Translations under genes and position numbers: made by a program
NCBI RefSeq assembly: GCF_004135735.1
Contig: NZ_CP012670.1
Location: 248,001 to 312,000 of the forward strand
Source: Sorangium cellulosum
GTDB lineage: Bacteria; Myxococcota_A; Polyangia; Polyangiales; Polyangiaceae
Direction: 5' to 3'
Length of the DNA: 64,000 bases
Part shown: piece after piece, positions 61,807 through 64,000 of the stretch
How the letters are laid out: each line of letters starts with the position of its first letter
How positions within the stretch are numbered: position 1 is the first letter of the stretch
The notes under the pieces: model-generated
Told to the model about the DNA's origin: nothing
Seen by the model: only the letters and a program-made list of their open reading frames with translations
Database searches by the model: none

Positions 61807-63408
61807 ATGCCTAGCGACGCTCCCGTTGATCTCACCTCGCTCGCCTTCGCCTGCAGCGTCGACCCGCTGCTCTTGCTCGATGAAAGCGGTCGGATCCTGG
61901 CGCTGAACCCCGCCGCCGAGCGCCTCTCCTCCGCTCCCGGGGCGACGGCGCGCGGGAGGCCTGTCGATGAGGTCCTGCGGCCCGATCCGCCCCTCGGCGC
62001 GCTGCTCGAGCAGGTGCTCCGCGATCGCGCCCCGCGCGCCCTTCCGCCCGACCTCGCCCTCCACCTCGCGAACGAGCGCGTCGTCCTCGCCGAAGGGCAC
62101 CTCAGCCCGCTCGTCGACCCCGCGGGCGCGTGCGCCGCCGTGCTCCTCGCGCTGCGCGACGTGACCGAGCAACGCCGGGCCGCGCAGGCGGCGCGCGAGC
62201 AAGGCGCGCGCCTGCACGCGGCCGTCGAGGCGCTCGACGTCGGATTCGTCATCTATGACGCCGAGGAGCGGCTCTGCTTCTTCAACACGGCCTACAAATC
62301 GCTCTACCCCGAATGTGCCGCCGCCATTCAGATTGGCAATACGTTCGAAGACGTCGTCCGCGAGGGCTGCCGGAACGGGATCCACCTCCACAGCGGCCTC
62401 AGCGAAGACGAGTGGGTCGCCGGTCGCCTCGCGGAGCATCGCCGCCCCGGGGAGGTCTACGTGCGGCGGTTCGGGGACCGCTGGATCACCCTCAAGGGCT
62501 GCCGCCTCGCCGACGGCAGCTTCGTCGGCCTGCGGATCGACACCACCGAGCTCAAGGAGGCAGAGCTCGACCTCGAGCGCGAGCGGCAGTTCATCCGCCT
62601 CGTGCTCGACACCATCCCGATCATCGTCACGGTCAAGGCTCGGGACGGCAGGATGAAGCTCGTCAGCAAGGGTTACGCCGAGCTGTACGACACCACGCCG
62701 GAGGGGGCGGTGGGCAAGACCCTCGCCGATCTGCCGCACTCCCACGCCGAGCTCTCCACCATCGGCGAGATGGACCGGGAGGTGCTCGCGCGCATGCAGC
62801 GGGTCTCGAGGGTTCAACCCATCACGCGCCCGAACGGCAACGTGCGGTGGATGTCCATCATCAAGGTGCCGCTCGTCGAGCAGGACGGCACGACGCACAT
62901 CCTCGCCATCGGCACGGACATCACGGCGCAGCGGGAGCACGAGGAGCACATGGCCGCCACCATCGCCGAGCTCGAGCGGCAGAAGGAGGCCATCGCCGAT
63001 CAGCTCGCGGTCATCCAGCGCCAGCAGGCGCTCATCCGCGCCCTGTCCACGCCCATCCTCCAGGTCGCCGAGGGCGTGCTCGCCGTGCCCCTCATCGGCG
63101 CGCTCGACGACGCGCGCGCGGCCGACGTCACCAGCAAGCTCCTCGACGAGGTCGTGCGCACGGGCGCTCGCTTCGCCATCATCGACGTCACCGGCGTCGA
63201 GAGCGTCGATGCCGCGACGGCCGACCACCTCGTCCGCATCGTCCGCGCGATCCGCCTGCTCGGCGCGAGCGGCGTCCTCACCGGCATCGGGCCCGCCGTC
63301 GCCCAGTCCATGTGCGGCCTCGGGGTCGACCTCTCCGGCGTCACCACGCACGGCGACCTCCGCGCCGGCATCGAGGTCTGCCTCCGCGCGCCGGGCGCGC
63401 GGCGCTGA
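61807..63408 (+). CDS. Multi-PAS STAS-domain (RsbR-like) protein
   Basis: 533 residues, soluble. Two or three PAS domains (about 15-125; LDESGRILALNPAAERLSSA; 135-245: FVIYDAEERLCFFNTAYKSL; 255-370: VTVKARDGRMKLVSKGYAEL), a coiled coil (EHMAATIAELERQKEAIADQ), and a C-terminal STAS domain (about 410-530) of the RsbR type: IRALSTPILQVAEGVLAVPL, IIDVTGVESVDAATADHLVR, GIGPAVAQSMCGLGVDLSGV. RsbR-like proteins join stressosome complexes and relay signals through partner switching. The Thr/Ser phosphorylation sites typical of RsbR are partly seen. No rsbS or rsbT gene is adjacent. Start ATG at 61807; an upstream ATG at 61711 would extend it by 32 residues. Confidence 0.88.
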   Translation: MPSDAPVDLTSLAFACSVDPLLLLDESGRILALNPAAERLSSAPGATARGRPVDEVLRPDPPLGALLEQVLRDRAPRALPPDLALHLANERVVLAEGHLSPLVDPAGACAAVLLALRDVTEQRRAAQAAREQGARLHAAVEALDVGFVIYDAEERLCFFNTAYKSLYPECAAAIQIGNTFEDVVREGCRNGIHLHSGLSEDEWVAGRLAEHRRPGEVYVRRFGDRWITLKGCRLADGSFVGLRIDTTELKEAELDLERERQFIRLVLDTIPIIVTVKARDGRMKLVSKGYAELYDTTPEGAVGKTLADLPHSHAELSTIGEMDREVLARMQRVSRVQPITRPNGNVRWMSIIKVPLVEQDGTTHILAIGTDITAQREHEEHMAATIAELERQKEAIADQLAVIQRQQALIRALSTPILQVAEGVLAVPLIGALDDARAADVTSKLLDEVVRTGARFAIIDVTGVESVDAATADHLVRIVRAIRLLGASGVLTGIGPAVAQSMCGLGVDLSGVTTHGDLRAGIEVCLRAPGARR

Positions 63409-63430
63409 GCGACGCCGGCGCTCCCCGTCC

Positions 63431-64000
63431 TCAGCCGCGCTCGTCGTCCGGCGGCGGGGCGTCGAGCACGGCGTGGAGCGTCCGGCGCACCACGTCGGGC
63501 GCGTAGCCTTGCCGCGCCAGGAAGGCGTGGAGCTTCTGCCGCTGCTCCCGCGGGTCGAGGCGGGCGAGGGAGCGGAGCTTCTTGCGCGCTGCCCGCTCGG
63601 CCACGGCGCGCTCGTCCGTCCCCTCGTCGGCCATCACCTGCCGGATGGCCGCGTCGGCCACGTCGCGCGCGACGCCCTTCCTGGCCAGGTCGTGCGCGAT
63701 CCGCCGGCGCGAGCGGGGCTTGCCCACGACGCCGGAGCGCGCCATGGCCTCGGCGAAGCGCGCGTCGTCGAGGAGCCCGTTCGCGGTGAGGCGCGCGATC
63801 GCGGTCGCCGCGAGCTCCGGGGGCTCGCCCTTCTCGATCAGGCGCTTCTCGAGCTCCCGGGCCGAGCGTGCCCGGAACGACAGCAGCCGGAGCGCGCGCT
63901 CGTAGGTCTTCTGCGCGGCGTCGGCGGTCGGTCGGGGCGGGGAGGCCGCGGCCTCGCCGGGGGGCCGGGGCGAGGAGGCGTTGGCCTTGCCGGGGGACCG
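63431..64000 (-). CDS. recX: RecX regulatory protein, 5' end outside the window
   Basis: The visible part is at least 190 codons and is open to the window edge. It shows the RecX helical repeats: ALRLLSFRARSARELEKRLI, EKGEPPELAATAIARLTANG, LLDDARFAEAMARSG, then RSRRRIAHDLARKGVARDVA and RQKLHAFLARQGYAPDVVRR. RecX binds RecA and limits its filament growth. The usual neighbour recA could be just past the window on this strand (not seen). The Arg/Ala-rich extreme N-terminal part (GKANASSPRPPGEAAA-like on reading out) is longer than in most RecX proteins, and a start within it cannot be fixed. Confidence 0.88.
   Translation of the reverse strand, partial: RSPGKANASSPRPPGEAAASPPRPTADAAQKTYERALRLLSFRARSARELEKRLIEKGEPPELAATAIARLTANGLLDDARFAEAMARSGVVGKPRSRRRIAHDLARKGVARDVADAAIRQVMADEGTDERAVAERAARKKLRSLARLDPREQRQKLHAFLARQGYAPDVVRRTLHAVLDAPPPDDERG

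Overview
The window is very GC-rich, with G or C at nearly every third codon position. It carries eukaryote-like Ser/Thr kinases, many multi-PAS sensor proteins, a sigma-54 activator with an FHA domain, many lipoproteins and a protein with a MYXO-CTERM sorting tail. Together these point to a soil myxobacterium, most likely Sorangium or another Polyangiales member. This is inference; no rRNA or tRNA gene was seen to anchor it.

0-12 kb: an IclR regulator is followed by a branched-chain-type aminotransferase and a convergent LysR gene. A decayed stretch (3.2-5.1 kb) then holds a cut-short c-type cytochrome lipoprotein, an unrecognised fragment and a frameshifted E2-type acyltransferase. Two metallo-beta-lactamase-fold hydrolases flank a second LysR gene, and a four-sensor histidine kinase follows.

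12-24 kb: a regulatory and cell-surface block. It has a MYXO-CTERM protein, two divergent Ser/Thr kinases that both appear to carry degenerate nucleotide-cyclase-like domains, a lipoprotein, an FHA/sigma-54 activator and an Ala-rich lipoprotein.

24-42.5 kb: small lipoproteins including a duplicated pair, a rhomboid protease, a DUF4142 lipoprotein with a long Gln-rich repeat tail, a ThrE-type exporter, a PAS/GAF histidine kinase, an alpha/beta hydrolase, a DUF2089 regulator overlapping a membrane protein gene, an ABC exporter, an intradiol-dioxygenase-like lipoprotein, and glgC.

42.8-53.7 kb: an AddB-like nuclease gene containing an in-frame 21-bp repeat array, then an accessory island. The island holds a low-GC gene, wreckage of an NTPase/MBL locus, BrnT-BrnA, an unknown two-gene operon, HigB-HigA, and a regulator/HNH pair whose HNH gene has two in-frame nonsense codons. 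Shuffled fragments of the addB 5' region lie between these modules, so the island was built by repeated duplication and deletion.

53.7-64 kb: a stand-alone RibD-type deaminase, six 35-bp repeats before a trypsin-like lipoprotein, an ATC-hydrolase-like protein, a GH43 glycosidase, the radical-SAM protein AmrS, a GAF protein, a C-type-lectin lipoprotein, a PAS-STAS protein and the 3' part of recX.

The most novel signal is a pair of long palindromes (37.02-37.14 and 56.57-56.70 kb). They share one core layout and nearly the same loop, but their stems differ by compensatory changes, which suggests an undescribed structured repeat family.
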